Source: Chelatococcus albus (GTDB lineage Bacteria; Pseudomonadota; Alphaproteobacteria; Rhizobiales; Beijerinckiaceae). Taken from it: 64,000 nt of DNA. Of the stretch, positions 54,158 to 64,000 are shown one piece after another. How positions within the stretch are numbered: the stretch's first letter is position 1; each line of letters starts with the position of its first letter. The notes below the pieces were generated by a model that was not told the origin of the DNA, did no database searches, and saw only the letters and a list, made by a program, of their open reading frames with translations. The DNA is taken from contig NZ_JASJEV010000005.1 in the NCBI RefSeq assembly GCF_030067675.1, positions 141,089 to 205,088 on the forward strand. Reading direction: 5' to 3'. Both the position numbers and the translations under genes were made by a program.

Positions 54158-54343
54158 TGGATCACCTCCTTTCGGTTGTTGACGACGGGAGGCATGTTGG
54201 GGCGCCGCCGGCAGGAAGTAAAGGCCGCCCGCTCGCCCGGCTTGATTCGCGGCGGCGCAGGCCTTAGGTCCGCGCCTCACGTTCCGCTTCATCCCGTGAG
54301 CCGGGGTCCTGCCCGCGCTCCCCACCCCGACCACGACGTTCCG

Positions 54344-55933
<1,590 letters not shown>

Positions 55934-56002
55934 GATCCCCCGCCCCCAGGCGCGCCCCGGGCGGCGGCGGGTGGCGCGGCACCGGCCCGGGCGGCTGACC
56001 CG

Positions 56003-56497
56003 TCAGACGGCCGCCTCCACTTCGCCGGCGAGCCGCGCCAACGCCTCGCCGGTCACGCGACAGACCGTCCACTCGTCCATGAGCACGGCGCCCTGCCTGC
56101 GGTAGAAGCCGATCGCCGGCTCGTTCCAATCGAGCACCCACCATTCGAGCCGGCCGAGGCCCTCGGCGACGCAGCGGCGCGCGAGGTGGACGAGCAGCCC
56201 CTTGCCGATGCCGTGCGAGCGGAACTCCGGCCGCACGAAGAGATCCTCGAGATAGAGGCCGTGGCGGCCGAGAAAGGTGGAGTAGTTGTAGAACCAGAGG
56301 GCGAATCCGGCGGGCCGGCCCTCCCACTCGGCGATGTCGCAGAAGACGCGCGGATTGTCCCCGAAGAGCGAGGCCGCCACCGTCTCCTCCGTCGCCTCCA
56401 CCTCGTGCAGGAGCTTCTCATACGCGGCGAGGTCGCGGATGAAGGACAGGACGAGGCCGACGTCGGCCGGCACGGCGGGGCGGATGGTGAGCGACAT
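56003..56497 (-). CDS. GNAT N-acetyltransferase, diamine acetyltransferase-like
   Basis: 164 residues. Acetyl-CoA loop RSHGIGKGLLVHLA (near 93-106), preceded by LYLEDLFVRPEF and followed by RLEWWVLDWNEPAIGFYRRQGAVLMDEWTVCR. This set matches the spermidine/diamine acetyltransferase branch, which acetylates polyamines or similar amines. Convergent with prfC, upstream of no obvious partner. Confidence 0.85.
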   Translation of the reverse strand: MSLTIRPAVPADVGLVLSFIRDLAAYEKLLHEVEATEETVAASLFGDNPRVFCDIAEWEGRPAGFALWFYNYSTFLGRHGLYLEDLFVRPEFRSHGIGKGLLVHLARRCVAEGLGRLEWWVLDWNEPAIGFYRRQGAVLMDEWTVCRVTGEALARLAGEVEAAV

Positions 56498-56608
56498 GAT
56501 CTTCCCGACAGGCGATGGGGAGCGGCACCGAATGCCGTGCGATACCGCGACATTCCCGCGACATTCAAATGAATCGTCGTGAACGAAGCGATCAGCCCCC
56601 TGCGAGCC

Positions 56609-57403
56609 TCACACCGCCACGGGCGCCTTGATCGCCGGATGCGGATCGTAGCCCTCGATGGCGATGTCGTCGTAGGCGAAGTCGAAGAGCGAGCGCACCG
56701 CCGGGTTGAGTCTGAGCTGCGGCAGCGGGCGCGGCGCGCGCGTGAGCTGCAGGCGCGCCTGCTCCAGGTGGTTGAGATAGAGGTGGGCGTCGCCGAAGGA
56801 ATGCACGAAATCCCCCGGCTGCAGGCCGGTCACATGGGCCATCATCTGCGTGAGCAGCGCATAGCTCGCGATGTTGAAGGGCACGCCCAGGAAGACGTCG
56901 GCCGAGCGCTGGTAGAGCTGGCAGGAGAGCCGCCCGTCGGCGACGTAGAACTGGAACAGGCAATGGCAGGGGGCGAGCGCCATCCGATCGAGGTCGGCGG
57001 GGTTCCAGGCCGAGACGACGAGGCGCCGCGAGTCCGGATTGCGCCTGATCTCCTCCACGACCCAGGCGATCTGGTCGACGGTCCTGCCGTCCGGCCCCTC
57101 CCACGAGCGCCACTGCTTGCCGTAGACCGGGCCGAGGTCGCCCTCCTCGTCAGCCCACTCGTCCCAGATCGTGACCCCGTGTTCCCGGAGGTAGCGGACG
57201 TTGGTGTCGCCCTTCAGAAACCACAGGAGCTCGTGGACGATGGACTTCAGGTGCAGCTTCTTCGTCGTGACGAGCGGGAACCCTTCGCCGAGGTCGAAGC
57301 GCATCTGGTGGCCGAAGACCGAAAGCGTTCCCGTGCCGGTGCGGTCGTGCTTGCGCACGCCCTCGTCGAGGATGCGTTGCAGAAGGTCGAGATAGGCGCG
57401 CAC
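56609..57403 (-). CDS. thyA: Thymidylate synthase
   Basis: 264 residues, identical in length to E. coli ThyA when started at GTG 57403, which has AAGGAGA upstream. The catalytic cysteine is C146 in [10 protein letters not shown]. Other conserved blocks are [31 protein letters not shown] and [20 protein letters not shown]. It methylates dUMP using methylene-tetrahydrofolate. It sits just upstream of the tmRNA gene, divergently transcribed. Confidence 0.96.
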   Translation of the reverse strand: MRAYLDLLQRILDEGVRKHDRTGTGTLSVFGHQMRFDLGEGFPLVTTKKLHLKSIVHELLWFLKGDTNVRYLREHGVTIWDEWADEEGDLGPVYGKQWRSWEGPDGRTVDQIAWVVEEIRRNPDSRRLVVSAWNPADLDRMALAPCHCLFQFYVADGRLSCQLYQRSADVFLGVPFNIASYALLTQMMAHVTGLQPGDFVHSFGDAHLYLNHLEQARLQLTRAPRPLPQLRLNPAVRSLFDFAYDDIAIEGYDPHPAIKAPVAV

Positions 57404-57565
57404 CGGCGATTCTCCTTGGCCACCGGCCCGCATTCTAGCCTCCCCGTGGGCGGCAGGGCCACGCTGTGGACGGCCGCCGCGCCCGCAACCGACTCATGGG
57501 GAAGATCGCCGCTCCCGTGCAGGACGATCTTCCATCGCGCGCCGAGCCCTCCTATATTCGGACTG

Positions 57566-57880
57566 CCGTCGCGAGGCGGCTATGGCGATAAACGCGCACC
57601 GCAATAAACCCATCGGACCCGGGGGCGGTACCCGGCGCCTCCACCCAAGCGCAGCGCGGCTGCGCTTCGGCGGGGGCGAAATAGGATCGACGAGGGCGTA
57701 AAGGGTGGGCTTTCGCTCGGCATGGTTCCGCCGTTATCGGGCCGAACTTATAGTTGCCAACGACAACTATGCTCCGGTCGCCGCGGCTGCGTAATGCAGC
57801 TTGAGCAACCGAATTAAAGTCCTGGCGGTTTGCACCGTCAGGCGGGGTTCGGAGGCACCTGGCAACAGAAGCCTCCACTG
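57566..57880 (+). ncRNA. ssrA: Two-piece (circularly permuted) tmRNA
   Basis: The acceptor piece comes first: the T-arm and 3' acceptor strand CGCCTCC end near 57650. A short excised spacer that folds as AAGCGCAGC/GCTGCGCTT follows. The coding piece starts at 57672 with GGGGGCG, which pairs with CGCCTCC to complete the acceptor stem. The tag frame is 57756-57794 and encodes ANDNYAPVAAAA then TAA. A -10-like TATATT is at 57553-57558. The permuted order is the alphaproteobacterial form. It rescues stalled ribosomes and tags products for ClpXP. The outer ends are estimated. Confidence 0.9.
57756..57794 (+). other. tmRNA proteolysis-tag reading frame
   Basis: The resume codon GCC at 57756 begins ANDNYAPVAAAA, stop TAA at 57792-57794. 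The Ala-Asn-Asp-Asn start is the SspB-binding part, and the AAAA end is the ClpX degron. Confidence 0.9.
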
Positions 57881-57962
57881 CTTCCTGCGAGAGCAATCGC
57901 CCGCGACAGCGGCCGGCGAGTCAGCAATCGCGAAACATCGTCGCCATCACCAAGCACCGCGC

Positions 57963-58577
57963 ATGCCGAAGGATCTCATCCGCTACGACCTCCACGTCCA
58001 GGACGCGCTCAAGGGCGTAGTGCGCAAGGTGCTCGGTGACGCCGCCCGCGACGGTCTGCCGGGCGATCATCATTTCTACGTCTCCTTCCGCACGGAACAT
58101 CCGGGCGTCCGCATGTCGACACGGCTGCGCGAGAAATATCCGCAGGAGATGACGATCGTTCTCCAGCACCAGTTCTGGGACCTGACGGTCAACGAACACG
58201 CCTTCGAGGTCGGCCTGTCCTTCTCCGGCATTCCCGAGCGGCTGCTCGTCCCCTTCGAGGCGATCAGCGGCTTCTTCGACCCCTCCGTGCAGTTCGGGCT
58301 GAAGTTCGAGGTCCAGGGCGAGGAGGCGGAGGAGGAGGCCGGAGACGAAGGGGCGCCGGCGCCCGACAAGGCCGCCGCCAGGCCGCGCGGTGCCGCGACG
58401 GAGCCGGCAGAGGTCGCGCCGCGCGCGAAGTCCCGACCGGCGGCGACAGCCGCGGATGCGAAATCGGGCACGGCGCCCGCCTCGTCGGACGAGGCCGCGG
58501 CCGTCCAGACGCCCGAGGGTGGTGACGGCAAGGGCGCCCAGGTCGTGAGCCTCGACGCCTTCCGCAAGAAGCACTGA
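57963..58577 (+). CDS. sspB: Alpha-type SspB, ClpXP adaptor
   Basis: 204 residues from ATG 57963. The folded adaptor domain (about 1-120) carries HHFYVSFRTEHPGVR, EMTIVLQHQFWDLTV and GIPERLLVPFEAISGFFDPSVQFGL. The tail is disordered, acidic then Ala/Pro-rich, and ends VVSLDAFRKKH, which resembles the ClpX-binding terminus. It tethers tagged proteins to ClpXP. It directly follows ssrA, whose tag it should recognise. The tail is longer than in Caulobacter SspB. Confidence 0.92.
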   Translation: MPKDLIRYDLHVQDALKGVVRKVLGDAARDGLPGDHHFYVSFRTEHPGVRMSTRLREKYPQEMTIVLQHQFWDLTVNEHAFEVGLSFSGIPERLLVPFEAISGFFDPSVQFGLKFEVQGEEAEEEAGDEGAPAPDKAAARPRGAATEPAEVAPRAKSRPAATAADAKSGTAPASSDEAAAVQTPEGGDGKGAQVVSLDAFRKKH

Positions 58578-58709
58578 TCCCCGGCGAGGCCTGCGATTCC
58601 GCCGGACGATTCCCGGATATTCGAATCTCTCCAATGTCTTCGCGCGCCCTGCCCTCCGGGCGCGTGAGGGTTTATATGGCGGGTGCCCTGATTGCCGGAG
58701 TGCCCGCCG

Positions 58710-60110
<1,401 letters not shown>

Positions 60111-60169
60111 GCCGATTACCGCGTGCGCGACTGTGGTAAAATAAAACTCTTCTAGGGATGGCGAGAGCG

Positions 60170-60373
60170 ATGGGAGAGATCGTCAATCTGCGACAGGCGC
60201 GCAAGGCGAAGGCACGTGCCTCGAAGGAGGCTCAGGCTGAGGAGAATCGTTTGCGCTTCGGGCGACCGAAGGCGGAACGCGCCGCGGCCGAGGCCAATGA
60301 CACGTTGGCCATGCGTCGGTTGGAGGGACATCGGCTCGTCGGTCCGCCGGAGGAACCGGACAAGAAGCCATGA
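60170..60373 (+). CDS. DUF4169 small protein
   Basis: 67 residues from ATG 60170; ATG 60158 is an alternative. MGEIVNLRQARKAKARASKE, then ENRLRFGRPKAE and MRRLEGHRLVG are the DUF4169 pattern. Very basic and helical. Its stop overlaps the next start by four bases (ATGA). It lies downstream of fumC, as is common in Rhizobiales. Function unknown. Confidence 0.85.
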   Translation: MGEIVNLRQARKAKARASKEAQAEENRLRFGRPKAERAAAEANDTLAMRRLEGHRLVGPPEEPDKKP

Positions 60374-60594
60374 AGCGCGGTATCGCCAAACGCTCCGTCG
60401 TCGTCGCCGGCCACCGCACGAGCGTCTCGCTCGAGGAGCCCTTCTGGGAAGCGTTGAAGTCGATCGCCGCTGAACGAAAACAGTCTCTTGCGGAAGTGGT
60501 CGCGTCGATCGACTCGGCGCGGGAGGGCAACAACCTGTCCTCCGCCATCCGCCTGACCGTGCTCGAGCACTATCGCAAGAAGGCGGGGGCTTGA
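60370..60594 (+). CDS. Ribbon-helix-helix domain protein
   Basis: 74 residues. RHH_4-type: RSVVVAGHRTSVSLEEPFWEALKSIAAERKQSLAEVVASID, then LSSAIRLTVLEHYR. The strand-helix-helix order suggests a dimeric DNA-binding protein. It is coupled to DUF4169 by a four-base overlap and follows fumC, so the pair may regulate or accompany fumC. No target known. Confidence 0.87.
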   Translation: MKRGIAKRSVVVAGHRTSVSLEEPFWEALKSIAAERKQSLAEVVASIDSAREGNNLSSAIRLTVLEHYRKKAGA

Positions 60595-60758
60595 GTTCGC
60601 GCGCGAATTCGCACGACGCACGGGGGCACCGTCCGTCGGAAGTGGTCTGTTTGCGTCTCTTGCCGTGAAGCGCTTCGGCCGCGTCGACTGCGGCCTGTTC
60701 CGGCCGGTACGGCACCGTTCGGGCACGGCCTGCCGTCGTCTGACGCGGCAATCGTCGG

Positions 60759-63700
60759 TCAGGGAGCAGAGGGGTTGCGCGGGCCCTGGGGCACCGGGCG
60801 GATGTCGAGGGGCGGCGGCAGGCTCGGCAGGGCCAGTCCCCGCTGCGGGGATTGCCGCGGCGCTGACGCCTCCTCCTCGATGATGCTGCGCAGCCGCTCC
60901 TGGTCGCGGCGGCGGTTCTCCTCAGGCGCCCGCAGCTCCGTCTCGGCCCGCCGCAGGGCCTCCGCCTCCTCGTTGCGCCGCGCCTCCTCGGCCGCCCGCG
61001 CCTCGGCTTCCGCCTTCCGCCGGGCTTCCTCCGCCGCCCGCGTCTCCGCCTCGCGGCGCTCGCGCTCGGCCTTGAGGCGCCTGTTCTGGGCCGCACGCTC
61101 CTTGGCGTCCGCCTCGAAGGCCTCGATGCGCTCGAGTTCCCGCACCAGCGAGACGGCGGCAAGACCGTTGGCGAGGGCGCCGACGTCGATGTCCCGCCGC
61201 GGCGCCGTCAGCGCTCCCTTCCAGGTGACACCGTACTGGGGCACGGCACCGCTCCAGCCCTTCGGTTGCACCCCGGCCACGACGGTGCCGCGAACATCGA
61301 GCTGCAGCGTGCCGAGGTCGATCTGCCCGCTCGCCTGCGCCTGCGCGCTGCCGCTTGCGAGCACCGCCGGCCCGAAGCGCAGGCTGCCGGCGGCGAGGCT
61401 CAGCGGCACGACGACGTCGTCGAGGGGCCAGGCCGCCTTGTCGAGCTCCGGCGCCAGGATCTCGCGCACATGGCCCGGGTCTGCTCGCACCGGGTCCTCG
61501 CGCACCAACCGCTCGAGCGCCCGCCCGACCGCCGCAGGATCGAGGCGCGGCAGGCCGCCGTCGACGATGCGAAGTTCCCCGCCGCCGGACAGGTTGGCGA
61601 CGAGGGCGGCGGGGCTCTCCCCCGCCGCGCCGAACTCGATGTGCCCCGTCAGGCGTCCGCGCGCGCCTTCGCCGAAGAGCTGGGCCGCCTCGACGTGCGT
61701 GAAGGCCAGCCGCGCCGCGATGGCCGCCTGGATGCCGGAGCGGCGCAGGCTCGCCTCACCCGCGACCGTCCCTCCGCCGTAGCGCCCGTCGACGTCGTGC
61801 AGCGTCAGGACGTCGGGCGCAAGGTCGAGCACGAGGCGCGCATCGCCGAGCTCGATCGATTCGGTGAGCGCGAGGCGCCGCGCCGTCAGGGCCAACCGGC
61901 CTTCGGCCGGCGGCGGACCTGCCGCGGGAAAGCGAACGGTCGACCACAGCCGCCCCGACGGCACGGGTGCGGCCGGCCCGACGATCAGGCTCGCGAGGTC
62001 GGCGAGCGCCAGGCGCTCGAGCGCGACCTCGCCGTCAAGCCGTCCCTCCGGATCGATCGTCACCCGTCCGCCCAACGGCTGGCCGGCGACACGCCCCTCC
62101 AGCCGGTCGAGCACGAGCCCGCGCGCGCCCCAGCTCGCCTGGGATACGAGACGGGCCGGCATGCGCGGCGCCAGGCCCGGCAGCGGCCGGGCGAGAACCT
62201 GGGTCAGGAGTGAGACGTCGCCCGTCTCCAGCGTCAGGCGCCCCTCGGCGCGCGTGTCCGCATTCGCGATGCGCACCTGCCCGTCGCCGCGCAACACCCC
62301 ACCGGCGACCTCAACGAGGAGCCGCGCCGGCAGCGCCGCGCGCGAGGCTCCGGCGAGGTCGAGCTGCAGGCGCCCCGGCCCCGTGCCGCGGATGGGCAAC
62401 GCGTCAATCCCGAGCTGGCGCAGCAGCGTGACGCCGTCGGCCGCAGCAAGCCCGATCGAGAGCCTGACCGCGTCGGGACCCTCGGCGACCCCCTCCGGGG
62501 GCAGGCGCCCGCCCGCGCGTACGCTCGTCTCGCCCGCCTTGCCCGCCAGCGTGAAGGTTGCACCGCCTTCTGCCGGGCGCTCGACGCCAAGATCGAGCGC
62601 GAGCGGCGCCATGGCAGGCGCGGCGCGCGTCAGAACGTCTCCCGCCGCGGCCGGCAGGAAGCGGCCCAGAAGCGCGGCCAGCCCCTCGGTCCGCGTCGCC
62701 TCGATGCGGCCGGAAATGCGGCCGCCACCCCGCCCGAGCGCCCCCGAGGCGGTCACGTTCGCCCCGCCGAGGTCGGTGACCTCGATCCGCTCGACGGCGA
62801 TTTCCTCTCCGTTCGTGCTGATGCGCGCCTTGATGCGCCCCGTGTTCCCCCTCACCAGATCGGCGAAGCGAACCGCCCGCGCCTCGAGCACGAGACCGAG
62901 ATCGGCGTCGGCGAGCATCGTCCGTGCGCTGTCAAAATTCGGCAATGCCCCGAGGTCGAACCCGTCGGCCACGAGCTGGGCGTCGAGGCGGGCGCGGCCG
63001 TTCTCCTTCGGCGTGCTGTAGCGCACCATCCCGGTGACGCTGGCCTCGCCGGCTGACAGGCGCAGGTTGCGAGCCGCGAGAAGATTCGCCGAGACGGCGA
63101 CGTCGCCCTGGAGGGCGAGCGCCGGCAGGCGTGCGAGCGATGCGACCAGCGTCTCCGGGGCGCCCATGCGCGCGAGCGCGCGGGCGAACCGCACGGGCGC
63201 ATCGCTGCGGACGCCGATGCGGCTCACCAGGTCGGGCTCGCCGGACAGGCCGAGCGAGCCTTCGAGCGTCACACTGGTCCCGGCAAGGGTCGCCTTGAGC
63301 CGCTCGATCGCAAGGCGGGACCCGGCATCGTGCAGGGCCAGCTCGACGTCGGTGATCTCCTCACCCGCATAGGCGAGGCTTCCCACCGAGAGCATGAGCG
63401 AGACCGGCAAAGGCAAGGCGCCGCTCGCCTCGCGCAGGAGCGCCACTGCCCGAGCGAGCCCCGGCCCGCCCACCGCCTCCGACAGGGCTTCGACATCGAT
63501 GCGACGGGCGCCGAGCGTCAGATCCAGGCCGGGAGCCTCGCCGAAGGTGAGGCTGCCGACCCCGGTGAACTTCACGCCGCGTCCCGGCTCCCCAACCTCG
63601 ACCTCGACGCTTTCAGCCTTCGCCGCGCGCCCCGCCGTGGCGATCTTGGCTGTGGCGGAGGCGACGAGGGCCGGTTTCTCCGCGCTCGCCGCGCGCAAGG

Positions 63701-64000
63701 GCGCCGTAAGGGCGACGCGGCCGACGAAGGCCGGCATCCCTGCGCTGTCGTTCAGCACCGGCGCGGAAACGGTGCCGTCGATGTCGATCTGCGGCCTGCC
63801 CTCACCGCCGAGGCTCGCCTTGAGCCGCATCCGACGCTCGCCGTCGAGCGCGCCGGTCGAGAGGTGCAGAAGACGTTCCCCGAGCCGCCCGTCGATGCGC
63901 CAGGGCCCCGCGAGGGAGGCCGCCTGGACCGTCGCGTCGATGGCCCCCAGACGGCCAACCTCCTCGCCCCCCATGCGGAGGCCGATCTCGCCCCCCTTCA
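60759..64000 (-). CDS. AsmA-family protein, C-terminal part
   Basis: The frame is open to the window edge, so the N-terminus is missing; at least 1,071 residues are present. It is repetitive, strand-rich sequence typical of AsmA-like proteins, with a C-terminal AsmA region (LRIVDGGLPRLDPAAVGRALE, then QLDVRGTVVAGVQPKGWSG near the end). The last 120 residues are a highly charged coiled coil rich in Arg, Glu and Ala, ending in a Pro-rich tail. AsmA/YhdP-type proteins bridge the periplasm and move or sort lipids to the outer membrane. The gene is convergent with the fumC unit. Confidence 0.85.
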   Translation of the reverse strand, partial: KGGEIGLRMGGEEVGRLGAIDATVQAASLAGPWRIDGRLGERLLHLSTGALDGERRMRLKASLGGEGRPQIDIDGTVSAPVLNDSAGMPAFVGRVALTAPLRAASAEKPALVASATAKIATAGRAAKAESVEVEVGEPGRGVKFTGVGSLTFGEAPGLDLTLGARRIDVEALSEAVGGPGLARAVALLREASGALPLPVSLMLSVGSLAYAGEEITDVELALHDAGSRLAIERLKATLAGTSVTLEGSLGLSGEPDLVSRIGVRSDAPVRFARALARMGAPETLVASLARLPALALQGDVAVSANLLAARNLRLSAGEASVTGMVRYSTPKENGRARLDAQLVADGFDLGALPNFDSARTMLADADLGLVLEARAVRFADLVRGNTGRIKARISTNGEEIAVERIEVTDLGGANVTASGALGRGGGRISGRIEATRTEGLAALLGRFLPAAAGDVLTRAAPAMAPLALDLGVERPAEGGATFTLAGKAGETSVRAGGRLPPEGVAEGPDAVRLSIGLAAADGVTLLRQLGIDALPIRGTGPGRLQLDLAGASRAALPARLLVEVAGGVLRGDGQVRIANADTRAEGRLTLETGDVSLLTQVLARPLPGLAPRMPARLVSQASWGARGLVLDRLEGRVAGQPLGGRVTIDPEGRLDGEVALERLALADLASLIVGPAAPVPSGRLWSTVRFPAAGPPPAEGRLALTARRLALTESIELGDARLVLDLAPDVLTLHDVDGRYGGGTVAGEASLRRSGIQAAIAARLAFTHVEAAQLFGEGARGRLTGHIEFGAAGESPAALVANLSGGGELRIVDGGLPRLDPAAVGRALERLVREDPVRADPGHVREILAPELDKAAWPLDDVVVPLSLAAGSLRFGPAVLASGSAQAQASGQIDLGTLQLDVRGTVVAGVQPKGWSGAVPQYGVTWKGALTAPRRDIDVGALANGLAAVSLVRELERIEAFEADAKERAAQNRRLKAERERREAETRAAEEARRKAEAEARAAEEARRNEEAEALRRAETELRAPEENRRRDQERLRSIIEEEASAPRQSPQRGLALPSLPPPLDIRPVPQGPRNPSAP

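Noticed and set aside
54157-54173. Match to the 3' end of 16S rRNA (CTGGATCACCTCCTTTC)
   Set aside because: Only this short stretch matches; the flanks are not rRNA. Read on the other strand it is a Shine-Dalgarno before a GTG codon.

Overview
The window is a high-GC chromosome segment from an alphaproteobacterium, most likely of the order Hyphomicrobiales (Rhizobiales). Four things point there: a complete PhyR-NepR-EcfG general stress response locus with its sensor kinases; a circularly permuted two-piece tmRNA gene beside an alpha-type sspB; the gene order thyA, folA, hflK, hflC, DUF2065, degP, serB/miaA, ilvB, ilvN, ilvC; and the string sspB-fumC-DUF4169-ribbon-helix-helix. Genus cannot be fixed from sequence alone. 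I see no insertion sequence, prophage, CRISPR array, rRNA operon or replication origin, so this reads as core chromosome with patches of accessory genes.

Layout. 1-516 is the 3' end of a membrane urate oxidase (puuD). 654-6021 is an oligopeptide ABC transporter operon (oppA, oppB, oppC and a fused oppDF), followed by a cysteine synthase (6111-7142). 7279-12131 holds the general stress response: a sensor kinase with a decayed ATPase domain, ecfG and nepR on the minus strand, phyR and an intact HWE kinase on the plus strand. The divergent nepR and phyR promoters both match the EcfG consensus. 12976-15780 is a tungstate/molybdate uptake system (ModE-like regulator, tupB, tupC, tupA) with a palindromic operator candidate. 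15798-18444 is a xylulokinase with a LacI-type regulator. 18676-18751 is tRNA-Lys(CUU). 18920-20433 is phenylalanine hydroxylase with a divergent Lrp-type regulator.

20617-34138 carries an orphan amino-acid-type binding protein, an HxlR regulator/NmrA oxidoreductase pair, leuA with a leucine-rich leader peptide, small exported proteins, a Nudix-PhzF pair, an exonuclease/phosphatase-family protein, pdxY, and a NitT/TauT-type ABC transporter with a DedA membrane protein beside it. 34158-42113 is centred on branched-chain amino acid synthesis (ilvC, ilvN, ilvB). ilvB is preceded by a leader peptide with Ile, Leu, Ile and Val codons and a textbook terminator, i.e. an attenuator. 42114-47297 is an accessory patch between ilvB and miaA: a candidate EcfG-dependent small RNA, a LysR-Nudix-DUF4406 operon, a decayed aminoglycoside-phosphotransferase-like gene, a GST and a GAF-adenylate cyclase.

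47422-60594 is housekeeping: miaA/serB, degP, the HflKC protease-modulating complex, folA, prfC, thyA, tmRNA, sspB and fumC. A 25-codon GTG-initiated frame with an extremely strong Shine-Dalgarno lies between folA and prfC. The window ends inside a large AsmA-family gene (60759-64000).

Most worth a second look: the candidate stress-responsive small RNA at about 42253-42360, the tiny peptide gene at 54080-54157, the degenerate kinase in the stress locus, and the leuA and ilvB attenuators.
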